A stretch of 64,000 nt of DNA, taken from Thinopyrum elongatum. Taxonomy: Eukaryota > Streptophyta > Magnoliopsida > Poales > Poaceae. The notes below the pieces were generated by a model that did no database searches, was not told the origin of the DNA, and saw only the letters and a program-made list of their open reading frames with translations. Position numbers and translations under genes: made by a program. Positions 1 through 11,037 of this stretch are shown here, piece after piece (within the stretch, counting starts at the first letter, position 1; each line of letters opens with the position of its first letter). The DNA is taken from NCBI GenBank assembly GCA_011799875.1, contig CM022297.1, forward strand, positions 442,791,292 to 442,855,291, in the 5' to 3' direction.

Positions 1-491
1 AGCAAATTTAACCGCTTCGACGAGACGAACAACTTTCATGTTGAACGTTTTTCGATTCGAGGTCATCTTCAGGGCCGAATCTCTCGTGCAAAACAGACTA
101 TTACTCGTGCTACCCATCAGACATGTCTGATGGCGCGCGCCACTTTTAGCTCATGACAGGGCCGCACTCAGGTGGCTCTAACTTTTACATACTATATCGG
201 ATTGAGACTTTTTTATATCAAAATCGACCGTTTCGACGAGACGAAGACAATTCGTGTAGAAAGTTTTCTCATTTGAGGCCGTCCTTGAGGCATAATTGGC
301 CGAACAATACTCTGAACACAAAATCTTAGTACTTTGAGTATAGTTTCGGCCCTTAAAACGAGATCGGATGGCGATGGCCCAAAGTTCAAAGATGTTCATA
401 GCGACAATACGGAACTCTTTCATGTAGATCACTTCTCCATTTGAGGCCATCTTAAATAAGTTCTTGATCGTGCCAAAATCTGGTGTCAACA
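1..491 (-). repeat. 3' LTR, truncated by window edge
   Basis: This matches 5393-5882 almost base for base. Shared landmarks are the run around the tcagacatgtctgatggcgc palindrome-like core and the terminal ggtgtcaaca at 482-491. In the orientation of the element this is the downstream LTR. Its 3' half lies before position 1. Confidence 0.85.
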
Positions 492-1635
492 CATGCCCTC
501 TGTTTTTCGGCAAAGCTTGTGTGCCGAAAAATAACTTGCACATAGCTTGTTCTAAGAACGATGTCAATACCCCATCGGTCATTTTGCATGTTCTTAGGAC
601 GATAAGTTTATATCGGCCATTGCTTGTGTGAATATTCTGATGCAAGCTTGGTGAAACTTTCTCAACTTCATTAATCCGACTATAAAGTTCCATAGATATG
701 CATGTCAAAACCATCCACCAACCATATTGTCCACCCTTCTGCTAGGATATTGCAGATAATCAACAATGAACTTTCTCGAATCCTTACTTTCGCCTGCATA
801 AAAATTTCATTAGTAGCCGAAGCAGTGGGTTTTGGTTCGGCCTTACCTATGTCAACGAGACTAAGCATCGGCTATTGATAGATATGTAATATACCATGAT
901 CAACATGTAGCCGGATGCTTGTTGTGCCAACTATCTCCACTTTTAATATATGAACATTTTAAAAGCAACCCAAGGAGAATATTATATCTAGACATGTCTC
1001 GAGATATATTATAAGTGATTCGTCAAAACATTGATAACTTTTGATATTTGTTGTACTTCTCATAACGAATCACCAAAAGCCTCAATATGTGTAGCACCCA
1101 TAGCAAACAAAAGCTCCAAGCCGAATAAAGATGCATATTCGGCTTTGATTATTTGTGCAAAAATATTTTAAGCGGCATGAGGCTTCACGAAATAGCACCA
1201 TGAGGATATATATAAACAACACCAACACCTTGGCCATTGCTACAAATTTAACTATCTAAAATAGTCTCCATAGTACTAGAAGGACAAGGGTCATATCAAT
1301 GAACATGTACCTTGTTTCGGTCTCCAATCAAACTAAGGACAATGTTAGGATCCTACACCGGCCATGCTTTGACATATTCTTAGGGCGATAGATAAATATC
1401 GGCCATTACCGTGAGGTCCATGTAAACTGGGGATGAATTCCATGGCAAAGACATCAATGACATGTTTGACGAATATGGATGATGTGCTAACCGAATATTT
1501 TGATGGAGTGATGCAAACCTTCAGCTTAATTGTTTTTGGCTTCCATCCTTCTCTTTCTTCACTTTTGTAACACTTGTTGCAATAGGAGGTTGCACATCAT
1601 TTTTATTTTGACTGCACCTCTTGGGAACCCATGCC

Positions 1636-4600
1636 ATGTTCCTTTCTTCAAGTTCTTGTGCACTAAGTTTTTGTAATTTCTTCTTTTGTCAATAGGATAA
1701 GCCGAGTGAGCATCCTGACTGTGATTTTGTTTGAAGCAATGGCAATTCTTGTTTTACCTTGTGCACTCTCAACTTTTTCTCTTCAGATTTGATGCTTGAT
1801 TGACTTGCCTCATTTTCTTTAGTAGCCAATGTCAGCACTTTAATTGGCTCTTTTTCATTTGAGATCAAATCTGAAATATCACTCTTACGACCATGTTTTT
1901 TAACACGGTAAACTTGCTTGACCACCTCTTTCTTGTTCCTTGAGCTCCGGACCGATTCCTTATGATTGAAACGGTCTTTGACATGTGATTATTCAAACGT
2001 TGATCTTTTTGGAGCTGCATAATGTTTGTGAGATGGTCTAAAATAAGATGAAGAATGGGCCCTTGTATCATACCTGTCCCATGATGGATATGGATTTACA
2101 TGATCATAGGAAGATATCCATGGCATTGGCATTGGCGGCACAAAATATGGATATGAATATACTGCATTAGAATTCTCATTTTGCCAATACCGATCCTCGG
2201 GTTTGCGCCTAGGGGGTGGTCTTGATGCTCTTGAATTACTTGGCCCATAAGCACTATTCTCCTCACTTATCTTCTGATATTTTTCTAATAGTTGCGTGAA
2301 AGTGACTTTCGGCCTTTTACCTTTGTGCTTACCTCGGCCTTTGCTTTCTTTTGGTTTGCTTTCATAGATCATTGGATTTGCTTGCTGCCCCTCAGTCCTT
2401 AGCGTCTTCATTGTACCTTCGATGGAATTCTTGCCCTCAAGTTTATGTTCATTATGCTCTTCAATAACTTCTTTACTTGAAAGCTTGATCCCATCACTTG
2501 TAGTTTTTACCTTCTCATTTTTAAATGGATCGGCTTAAAGCAACCGATGCAAAAAACTTTTTCCATCAGGACTAATCGGAATAGACTGGTCATCTCTTGG
2601 TGTTTCAACAAATTTCAATCGTCCTTTATCAATGGCCGATTTAACTATTTAACGAAACATGTTGCAATCCACAAAATTATGCTTGGACGAATCATGCAAC
2701 TTACAATACATTCGTCCCTGGATTGATGGCTTGACATGATGATCAAGAATTCTAATGTAATTATTTTTCAGCAACAAATCAAATATTTGATCACACATGC
2801 TTGAATTGAAGGTATACTTCTTATTTTTTAGCCAGTCTTGGTGAGAACGGCTTTGGAGGTAAGCAAACAAATGGTTCAGATTTGGAATCTCCCCATTCGG
2901 CTATGCAATGTGTTTTGCACTCTATATCCGATGTCTTTCGATAAGATATCATAATAGTATCGGTTTTCTCAAAAGAATTTAACCTTGGCTTTAAATTTTT
3001 GAAACGAAAATAGTTAGAGCATACATGTCTCAATTGAGACCAAATGCAAGCCAAGTAATAAATAAGCAAAGCTACCCAATTAGATATGAACTTTAGATAA
3101 AGCAATGGGGAAAGCCTTGGCTGCAACAATAAGTCATTATCGGTCTTTATAAATGACGCAATGGGTTGACCGATATGCTCAATAATTTTTTTATTGCTAA
3201 CAAGTAAATTACCCTTTTTCATTGGTCTTTCAAAATTACTTATGAGGATTTTTCTAATAGATGCATCAACAATAAAGTTGTGATGAAATCTGAAAACAGG
3301 TAAATTACTTGCAAGCCATACCTCTTCAAATATGTTGGGAGAGCATGATGGTGGTGCGACTTGAAGAACATCTTGCTCCGTTTTTGGATGGCTCCCCAAC
3401 GCCTTGTCATCATCTTTTTTCTTGATTCCGTGCATCATTGCTTTGAAGATCCATGTCAGCCGAACTTTGTTCGGCTACTTGTTCTTGTCCTTGTCCTTGA
3501 GGCTTGTCAATTTCTGTGGCACGGAACTCATAGGGCAGGAAGTAGGTTCCATTGACTTCAGAAAAATCAAGTATGGTTGTTTTTCTATGCTTGCCACGCC
3601 ATTTCTCAATAATGCTTGCCTCTTTGGATTTGATGGATTCGGAATATATACTACTTGATTTGGCTTTTTCAACCGAAGCACTTTCATGTTCCGAATCATC
3701 CTTCTTTTCATTGATACTACCAATTGGCAATGCTTCTTTTATCTGAGCCAATTCTTTTTCTATTTGTTTCTGGCGGCGAGCGGCAAATTTGGCTTTCAGC
3801 TTTTTCTCAATTTTATCCCACTCCGGATATGATTGCCCCCCAATGCTTTCAGATTCTTTCGGCAATGACACATGGGTGTTGCCGAAACTTTGCAATTGTG
3901 TAGGGGGTGTACAATATGATGTTATACTAGGTGAAGGCATATGCATTGTTGTAGAACAATATTTTTGCTCGCCAATTCTATCAATTGGCAAAGATTCATT
4001 TTCTTGCAAAACTCTACCTCTTATTGCATTATAATCAGGAACTAGCCCCTTATCATGTTCTTGAAGGCAAAGAGCACTAATCTTGTTATTTCGGGCTATA
4101 TCCCTTTTTAACGTAGTCACTTCACATTCTGTAAGGGATTGCTCTGCAATATTTTTAGATTCTTTCGGCAATGAGGTGTTGCCGAAATTATGCAATAGCG
4201 TAGAGGATGCATTATATGCTATAATATTAGATGATGGCATGTGCACTCCTGGAAATTTTTCATTTATTCGGCTATGACCATGAAGGTGCGGAGCCGAATT
4301 ATGAGCATCTACAGTTGTATACGGTGCCGAATAATTACTAACATGAGGTGTAGCATATGACGGTTGAGAGTAATTGACCGAATAGCTAGTAGTAGCATGG
4401 TCAATTCTTTCATCCATCGGCATGGTTGAACTAGTATATTGCAAATTAGTTGCCGATGAATAAAAAGGTGAAACACTTTGCCTCATGCTATTGGAAGTTC
4501 TTACACGAGGTCTTTCAACTTGATTGACCAAACTCATCATGTCATTCATCGGCATAACGATTTGCGGGGTTGACGATGCATGAGTGTTGGAGTATATATG

Positions 4601-4825
4601 GTACATGTTACTAGTATCATAAGAAGTTGAAGCATGTAAATTATTTTGAATCGGCCTTTGCACATAATTAGATGCATGATTGAAAAAAATAGGGCTGGCC
4701 GATAAAGTATACTCATTGAATGATCTAGTAACACCATATAAATTATTTGCATCTACAGTAGGGAATTGGGTATTCATATTACCTTTGCAGATTGCAAACC
4801 CTAGATGACGATCTCTTCGTAGCAA
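1636..4825 (-). pseudogene. Degenerate gag-like coding region of the LTR element
   Basis: Minus-strand reading pieces follow one another from 4825 down to about 1636, in more than one frame and separated by stops. The first, 3410-4825 (471 codons), is a low-complexity Ser/Tyr/Pro/Asn-rich protein. The piece at 2649-2870 has the YCKLH...C spacing of the zinc-binding segment typical of cereal gypsy gag proteins. The piece at 1989-2411 is basic and then Pro/Tyr-rich (a KESKGRGKHKGKRPK stretch followed by PPPRRKPEDRYW). The piece at 1689-1925 is Lys-rich. This looks like a gag polyprotein and its nucleic-acid-binding tail, broken by frameshifts and stops. No pol domain follows. The function (capsid and RNA packaging) is inferred from the family, not shown. 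Confidence 0.7.
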
Positions 4826-4854
4826 GAACGAGCTGGAGACCGTTCAAAGCTTCG

Positions 4855-4871
4855 TCCCCAGCGGAGTCGCT
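4855..4871 (-). other. Candidate primer-binding site
   Basis: Read on the minus strand this is AGCGACTCCGCTGGGGA, seven bases inside the right LTR. Closely similar sequences occupy this position in other Triticeae gypsy elements. The matching tRNA was not determined. Confidence 0.55.
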
Positions 4872-4877
4872 AAAAAG

Positions 4878-5882
4878 TGTGTTCGCACATGAACACGTCA
4901 CCGTATACCCTTGACGACGGGGGTGATGCACCGCAGCTCACGTCGAAGGAGATCCGACCGGCAGCGCGATACGCAGGACAGCCGGCAGATGCTTTTGTAG
5001 ACCCGAAACCCCACACACCCGGGAGGGACCCCATCAGGGCGCGTGGCGGCTATGGGCTGCCCTAGGTCGGCCTGACCGCCCCTAGAGCCTCGAGGTTCGC
5101 CGCCCTGCAACAAGAAGAACGAACGAAGAATGAGGAAGAAGAAGAACAAGGAAGAAAGATAAAAGTAAAGGTAAAATGTGGTAGATGATTTTGTCGATTA
5201 TGTGTTGTTCAACCGGCCGTCACCTCTCATCTATTTATGAGGCGGCTGAACTTCCCATACAAGAAAAGGACTCCAAATCCCGTCCAAATCTTTCCAAAAT
5301 TAACTGAACTCAGATTTAGGCAAGTCTGAGACATCGGTTAGGTTTTTGACTCTCATAGGTCACAAACGACCTTGGATGAAGATGCGCCCAAAAGCAAATT
5401 TAACCGTTTCGACGAGACGAACAACTTTCATGTTGAACATTTTTCGATTCGAGGCCATTTTCAGGGCCGAATCGCTCGTACAAGATAGACTATTACTCGC
5501 GCTACCCATCAGACATGTCTAATGGCGCGCGCCACTTTTGACTCGTGACAGGGCCGCACTCAGGTGGCTCTAACTTTTACATATGATCTTGGATTGAGAT
5601 TTTTTTATATCAAAATCGACCGTTTCGACAAGACGAAGACAATTCGTGTAGAAAGTTTTCTCATTTGAGACCGTCCTTGAGGTGTAATTGGCTGAACAAT
5701 ACTCTGAACACAAAATCTTAGTACTTTGAGCATAGTTTTGGCCCTTGAGACGAGATCGGATGGCGATGGCCCAAATTTCAAAGATGTTCATATCGACAAT
5801 ACGGAACTCTTTCATGTAGATTACTTCTCCATTTGAGGCCATCTTAAATAAGTTTTGACCGTGTCAAAATCTGGTGTCAACA
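4878..5882 (-). repeat. 5' LTR of the gag-only element
   Basis: On the minus strand the LTR starts TGTTGACACC at 5882 and ends ...ACACA at 4878. Bases 5393-5882 pair with 1-491. The remaining 515 bases have no partner inside the window because the other LTR is truncated. Transcription of the element would start within this LTR and run leftward. Confidence 0.8.
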
Positions 5883-6674
5883 AGGGATTCTATATTCTCT
5901 AGCTCTTCGTGACCTGTTGTGTCTGCCCTCGACTTAGCCGTCATAGAATAGAAAGGTTTCTAACCGTTGAAAATGATACTTCTAAACGGTAAGGGGCGCT
6001 CAACCTTCCACTCAAATCCTTTTTACCAGAAGGGAGCTCGCCTGCCACGACATATAAGGGAAAAGGCAATGTGTGGAACTAGATCAAGTTTGATCTGCCA
6101 CCTACACTGGAAGGACAAGAACTAATGCTTATGTGTATTCTTCCACGACATATAGAAGGTTAACTACTCCAACTCGATGGCTGAGAGAAAAGTGAAATCC
6201 TAGCTTTCCCTAGAATCAGCTCTTTACTATCCTGCCCCAGGGGGTTTTTCGGGGACATTGAACCCTAGATTTAGAAGCTTTCCCAAACAAACCTTTTGAC
6301 CAGGAAAAGGCATACCAAAGATTTTTGGAAAGACACATTGAAATGGAAGCTCTCGAACCATTCCGAAGTAAGTTTAGGATGAGGTTTCCGATCCGGTTGG
6401 TGTTCCGACATCCCGAATCGAGGTGGCTAGGTTTGCCTACCTCTCTAGTTACAGAGGGAGGAGAGGGGCTTCGTCTTTTTAGGTCTCTGAAAAGCCAGTT
6501 GACATGTGCGATCCAATCAAGGAGGCAGTACTTCTGCCTGAGTTCCTCTGGATCCTACTCGTCGGGATTACCGTGCTCCCGCAGGTTGTTCACCATGCGT
6601 TCCATAGCACTTTGACTTTATATCTTTTACCATCTTGGTATCACGTAGATGTAGATTGCTTTCATCTTGGAATC
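5883..6674. other. Unassigned intergenic stretch
   Basis: No convincing gene. Short plus-strand reading frames at 6325-6797 show no recognisable domain and run into the Harbinger end at 6675-6789, so they are probably chance. Confidence 0.4.
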
Positions 6675-6789
6675 ATGTTTGAGGCCCGTTTGAGGCGTCC
6701 GTCGGGGTCGAAAAAACGTGACCGGTCAGTGATTGGGCGGCCCGCCTGGACGTATGAGGCGGGTTTGAGAGGTCCGGCTGTAGATGCTC
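6675..6789 (-). mobile_element. Truncated PIF/Harbinger terminus
   Basis: The reverse complement from 6789 begins GAGCATCTACAGCCGGAC and stays alignable for about 115 bases with the left end of the Harbinger element at 14699. A TAA (6790-6792) follows it, as expected for the 3-bp target duplication. I found no partner end to the left, so this is a deletion remnant. Confidence 0.65.
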
Positions 6790-6897
6790 TAACATAGAGT
6801 TTTCTGCCTACACTTTTTCTAGCCTAATGAGTTTGCTTAGTGTTTCAGTTTCTCATCATATCGTGGTGATGGTAGGGCCTGGCACCGACGATTCTTT

Positions 6898-7066
6898 TGG
6901 GCGATTCTCCCAGAATCGCCCCCCTCCCCAGCTTCTCCCAGAATCGCCACTTCATATATTTTTTACAATCCTATCTAGTTAAGATCTAATTAGTTAGGAT
7001 TGTAAAAAAAATTGAAGTGCCGATTCTGAGAGAAGCTGGGGAGGGGGATGATTCTTAGAGAATCGT
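6898..7066. mobile_element. Hairpin MITE upstream of the F-box gene
   Basis: The two arms (about 6898-6974 and 6994-7066) are near-perfect inverted repeats built on CCCCTCCCCAGCTTCTC, AGAATCG and TTTTTTACAATCCTA, with a short AT-rich centre. This shape is that of a MITE. The superfamily is not clear: the target duplication is not visible. The right end lies about 240 bases before the F-box start codon, so the element is in the promoter or 5' leader. Confidence 0.6.
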
Positions 7067-7305
7067 TCTCTCTGATGAAAACTCCCAAAGCTGAATTATT
7101 AATGGGAAAAGAGCTGCATCACACCGCCACGATTTCGGGAAGGTGCAGGGGCTCCACTGCATTTTGTCTTCCCCGAGCCGAGAGAGGAGAAAACAGCCCG
7201 AGACAGTGCAAGCCGTCCACCCCCACGCCCGCTCCCTCCTCTCCTCGTGGCCTCCCACGCCCCGCATTCCCTCCCCCAGATCCGGCCCCCCGACGCCGCC
7301 GGCAG

Positions 7306-8556
7306 ATGGCCGAGGACGCCGCCGCCGCCGCGGGGCCCCGCCGGTGGCGCTGCGAGGAGGAGGAGCAGCAGCCGCACCGCCTCTCGGCCGCCGCGGCGGC
7401 CGACGACCGCTTCGACGGCCTCCCCGACCCGCTGCTCCTCCTCATCTTCAACCGCATCGGCGACGTCAAGGCGCTCGGCCGCTGCGCGCTCGTCTCCCGC
7501 CGCTTCCACGCCCTCGTGCCCCTCGTCGACTCCGTGCTCGTCCGCGTCGACTGCGTCATCCCCGACGACCCCGCCTCCTCCGGCTCCGGCTCCCCGTCCT
7601 CCTCCGCGCCCTCCTCCCCCACCGCCTCTGCCCGCGCGCGCGGCGTCTTCTCGCAGATCGCGCGCATGCTTATCGGCGGCATCGTCAAGCCCATCCAGGC
7701 GCTCGGCCAGATCCTCTCCCACGCCAACTCCGCCTCCGACTTCCCCGCCTCCGCCTCCCTCTCCTCCTTCCGCCGCTCCGCCTCCTCGCTCTCCTCCTCG
7801 TCCGCGCCCCCCGGCGACGTCTCGCATCACTCGCCCTCCGAGGTGCTCCGCTCCTTCAAGGAGCTCCGCAGCCTGCGCATCGAGCTCCCCGCCGGCGAGC
7901 TCGGCATGGACGACGGCGTGCTGCTCAAGTGGAAGGCCGACTTCGGCTCCACGCTCGGCAGCTGCGTCATCCTCGGCGCCGCCTCCGCCTCTGCCACCAA
8001 GGACGGCACTACGGCCGCACCTCCTCCTGCTGCGGATTGTGCCGAGTCTGACGATTCAGGGAGCATACCGGAGTCCTTCTACACCAACGGGGGGCTTAAG
8101 CTGCGGGTGCTATGGACCATCAGCTCGTTGATTGCGGCGTCGGCCCGGCATTACCTGCTGCAGCCCATCATTTCCGACCACGCGTTGCTGGAGAGCCTGG
8201 ATCTGACGGACGCTGATGGGCAGGGTGTGCTCACCATGGACAAGTGGCAACTGCAGGAGCTACGGGTCAGGCCAGTATCAGCATCTGGTGACTCGCACCG
8301 CACACTCATGCCCGCCCTTAGCATGCGGTTGTGGTATGCGCCACACATTGAGCTGCCTGGGGGCACGGTCTTGAATGGAGCAACACTGGTGGCCATCAAG
8401 CCGAGCGAAGAGGCAATGATGGACGCAGTTGGGAGTGGAACTGCTGGGTCGGCAGGTGGATCCTGGGTTTCAGATGCCTTTGAGGAGCCATATCGGACGG
8501 CCGTCGGTGTGCTTCTCAAGCGGAGGATGTATAGCCTTGAGATGAACTCATTCTAA
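7306..8556 (+). CDS. F-box protein, AUF1/AUF2-like
   Basis: A single-exon protein of 416 residues. The N-terminus is Ala/Glu-rich. An F-box follows at about residues 36-76 (FDGLPDPLLLLIFNRIGDVK...RCALVSRRF). A conserved segment containing IKP-type and GQIL motifs comes next, and then the C-terminal region with LKWKADFGSTLGSCVILGA and TDADGQGVLTMDKWQLQELR. This order matches Arabidopsis AUXIN UP-REGULATED F-BOX proteins, which join ASK1-Cullin1 SCF ubiquitin ligases and influence auxin and cytokinin responses. I chose the ATG at 7306. The frame is open back to 7048, but the extra 86 codons are not family-like and begin inside the MITE. The first 700 bases are very GC-rich (GC-ending codons), as is common for grass gene 5' ends. 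The substrate is unknown. The function is inferred from the family. Confidence 0.88.
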   Translation: MAEDAAAAAGPRRWRCEEEEQQPHRLSAAAAADDRFDGLPDPLLLLIFNRIGDVKALGRCALVSRRFHALVPLVDSVLVRVDCVIPDDPASSGSGSPSSSAPSSPTASARARGVFSQIARMLIGGIVKPIQALGQILSHANSASDFPASASLSSFRRSASSLSSSSAPPGDVSHHSPSEVLRSFKELRSLRIELPAGELGMDDGVLLKWKADFGSTLGSCVILGAASASATKDGTTAAPPPAADCAESDDSGSIPESFYTNGGLKLRVLWTISSLIAASARHYLLQPIISDHALLESLDLTDADGQGVLTMDKWQLQELRVRPVSASGDSHRTLMPALSMRLWYAPHIELPGGTVLNGATLVAIKPSEEAMMDAVGSGTAGSAGGSWVSDAFEEPYRTAVGVLLKRRMYSLEMNSF

Positions 8557-11037
8557 GCTATGGAGGGAGTGTCATTCCAGAAGTTTCATTTGTGAGAGGT
8601 AAATTTCACATTGCATTCGGTCCAATATTTGTCTGATTATTTAGCTTTGCCTCTTAAGGACTGACGCAACCTTATTTTGCACAATTGTGACACTATCATC
8701 ACCAGCTCACCACCATTGTGATGCATTGTAGATTTGTAGCCAACATAGTTAGAAATTTTAAGATTTGAGTGTTAGTCAGACTGTTGGATTTAGGTTTACC
8801 TTGTGTTAAATTTTTGGTTATGTGTTGTATGAAGCAGATTATTATAAACCAATCATCGAATTAGTGTGTACCTGTATGGAGTTATTGTGAAGCACTTGTT
8901 TTGGCTATTGTATATAGTAGTTCTCCCTTTAAATATTCAGTTTTGGTTCCAAACTCAATTTACATGAGTACATTGCTTGACTGAGTGTACAACCATACAA
9001 TGGAACTCAATTTAAAATCATACTTCTCATGAACATTATGAACTCTGATAATATGTTATTGCACAAATTCTGAAAGAGTATCGGAGTTTGAACAGGCTCC
9101 TAGATTCATGATTCAGCAGTGATGCGTTTGGTGTTCGTTACTTGAGTTTTTTTTGGTGATGGTGATAAGGCAGTAACCTTCATATGAACTTAAATGAAAT
9201 AATTCAATTCGTAAGATCAACAAGTGGTTTGGCAAATCATTATTCCTGATCACTTTCTTTCTTTTTGCGACGTTGGGAATTTATGTTAACACTGATCATC
9301 ATCCATCAGTGATACATGAAATAGATAATTCTGTTTCATTTGCCTGTGACGCTTAATTTATGAGGTGTCAATTCTTCTTCTGAGTTCTGACTCTCGAAAA
9401 TTTGACTGACTGACCAAGTTGAAACCCACATATAAGAATGTTCATCTTTCCAGCAAGAAGCATCCAGGTTTAGCTGGCGAGCTTTCTTTGCTATGCGTAA
9501 TATCTTGCATTTTCTTATGTACAAACACCAATCTCTACCCGCAAACTGTCGTTTTCAGCTGTTTTACCATTTTGATAAGAGCTGTACTCTGCACTTCATT
9601 AAGAACCATCTTTCCCATTATTACTTTGGACTTGTGCAATTAAGGAATAGGAAATAAAGAGAGGGGGTGGTGGAGATTTGAGGAATGCTAGGGGCTAAGG
9701 GCTAGTGGAAGGCAAGTGTGGTTTGAGAAAAGAAAAATGCTGTGCCCCAACCTGTACCTTCGGGATGTATTATTTCTACCCATTATGATAAAAGTTGTAC
9801 TGCGTGCTCTTTAAGGATCATCCGTTCCATTACTACTTTTGAATTGTGCAGTTAAGGTAGGAAAAAAAGGAGAAATGTTAAGAAGTCTTGATGCTAGGCT
9901 AGTCAAAGGAAAGTGTGCTTTCTGGGACAAAAGCCGATCTTCTTAATTGCGTTGGTTACCAACTTACCATCATGTGTATCTGCCGATATGGCCCAACATG
10001 CTGTGTACTTTAGTCCTAGAATTAGGTACTTGCTATGCATAGCCCAAGCACATATGAGGAATCTTCCACATTCATCCATCTAAATTGTTTAGTTCCGCTT
10101 CAAGGATTTTCGTTCAGGAGAAGATGAGGGTGGAGGGGGCACTTAAAATGTAGGATCCACTTAGTTATATGTAGGCTGTAGATTTCAGGCCCTCCTACAA
10201 TAGTTTCTGGTCGATTTATAATGCCATAAAACTCAAATCTGTTTAACGTAATGTGCAGTTGTACACTAATTAACTAATGTGCAGAAGGCTATATGGAAAG
10301 CTAGTCAATGGAAGCTGTAATAACTTTGTAACTGTGAGTTCCCTTCACTCTTCATAGCATTTTGCTGAAATAGTCCACGTTTCTGTCAGGTTTATTCTGT
10401 TCTCTCACGAGGTGCAACTCGAAGCACAATGTAACTTAAGCAATGGAGTCGAAGTTCTCTGGCTGCCTATTTTACTCCAGCCTGCACCTACCTGAGAGAC
10501 TCGGACAAGTAGTTAGTGATGTATGAACGTGGAGAAAAGCTGTGTGCATCCTTCGGGCCTGTTCGGAACCTCTCAACTCGTCGATGTTGGAGCTGCTAGA
10601 CAAGTCATCGTTGAGCCTGCTGGCGGCCGTCCCTCCAAGGAAGCCCTTGCATACGTCGGATGTGGCGGCATTACGGGTAGATCTTCGTTGTATGTATGGA
10701 TCCTCGTGAAGCTGGTGCTAACACCATGTCGATTTTTTGCTTCGGATTGTAGCTCTTTTTGGAAAGGAAGCTTGCAGCGTTCTGTAGCACGAGATGTACA
10801 TGAGTATCTGCAGGTTCGTTTCCTAGTCTGAACTTGCAGACCCTCCGTAAATGTTTACTTCGAAACAAGGGCTAATGTAGTGGTACAATGCTGTGTGTTG
10901 AGTGCTGGAGCATTTCTATGTCGACGCTGCTGCTGAGAGCATGTCTTATTTGCAGTCCGGGCGAAATATTATGTCGGCCTCGACTTTCTTCTTCTACAGT
11001 TGTTCTATGTGTTTTTGTTTGTTTGCGGGATTATTAT
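8557..11037. other. 3' region of the F-box gene and intergenic DNA
   Basis: The first several hundred bases after the stop are probably 3' UTR; no poly(A) site was fixed. No further gene is supported. The plus-strand frame 10523-10831 has no recognisable domain. A diverged tandem duplication lies at 9559-9925 and is listed separately. Confidence 0.4.
9559..9925 (+). repeat. Diverged tandem duplication, two units of about 170-190 bp
   Basis: The unit at about 9559-9745 and the one at about 9773-9925 share, in order, a TTTTGATAAGAGCTGTACT-type start, a CCATTATTACTTT block, a TTGTGCAATTAAGG block and a GGCAAGTGTG block. Substitutions and small gaps separate the copies. No coding potential is seen. 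Origin unknown. Confidence 0.6.

Larger units (their letters stand above)
1..5882 (-). mobile_element. Non-autonomous gypsy-like LTR retrotransposon (gag only)
   Basis: Two near-identical direct repeats, 1-491 and 5393-5882, bracket a 4.4-kb internal region. On the minus strand each LTR begins TGTTGACACC, with the TG at 491 and at 5882. The right LTR ends in CA at 4878, giving about 1,005 bases. The left LTR is cut by the window start, so about half is missing. Next to the right LTR lies AGCGACTCCGCTGGGGA (4855-4871, minus strand), the kind of primer-binding-site sequence seen in cereal gypsy elements. The purine-rich stretch abutting 491 is the likely polypurine tract. The interior encodes only gag-like protein. 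I found no protease, reverse transcriptase, RNase H or integrase, so the element would depend on a helper in trans. The target duplication cannot be checked because one flank is outside the window. I do not assign a named family. Confidence 0.85.

Noticed and set aside
7048..7305. In-frame N-terminal extension of the F-box protein
   Set aside because: It begins in the MITE, and the residues are low-complexity and unlike the family. The ATG at 7306 opens a family-like protein.
7099..8066. Minus-strand Gly/Arg- and Ser-rich frames opposite the F-box gene
   Set aside because: Composition artefacts of the GC-rich sense strand.
7143..8131. Long plus-strand frames in the other two phases across the F-box gene
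   Set aside because: They are Arg/Pro/Ser-rich shadows of a very GC-rich real coding sequence and have no domain.
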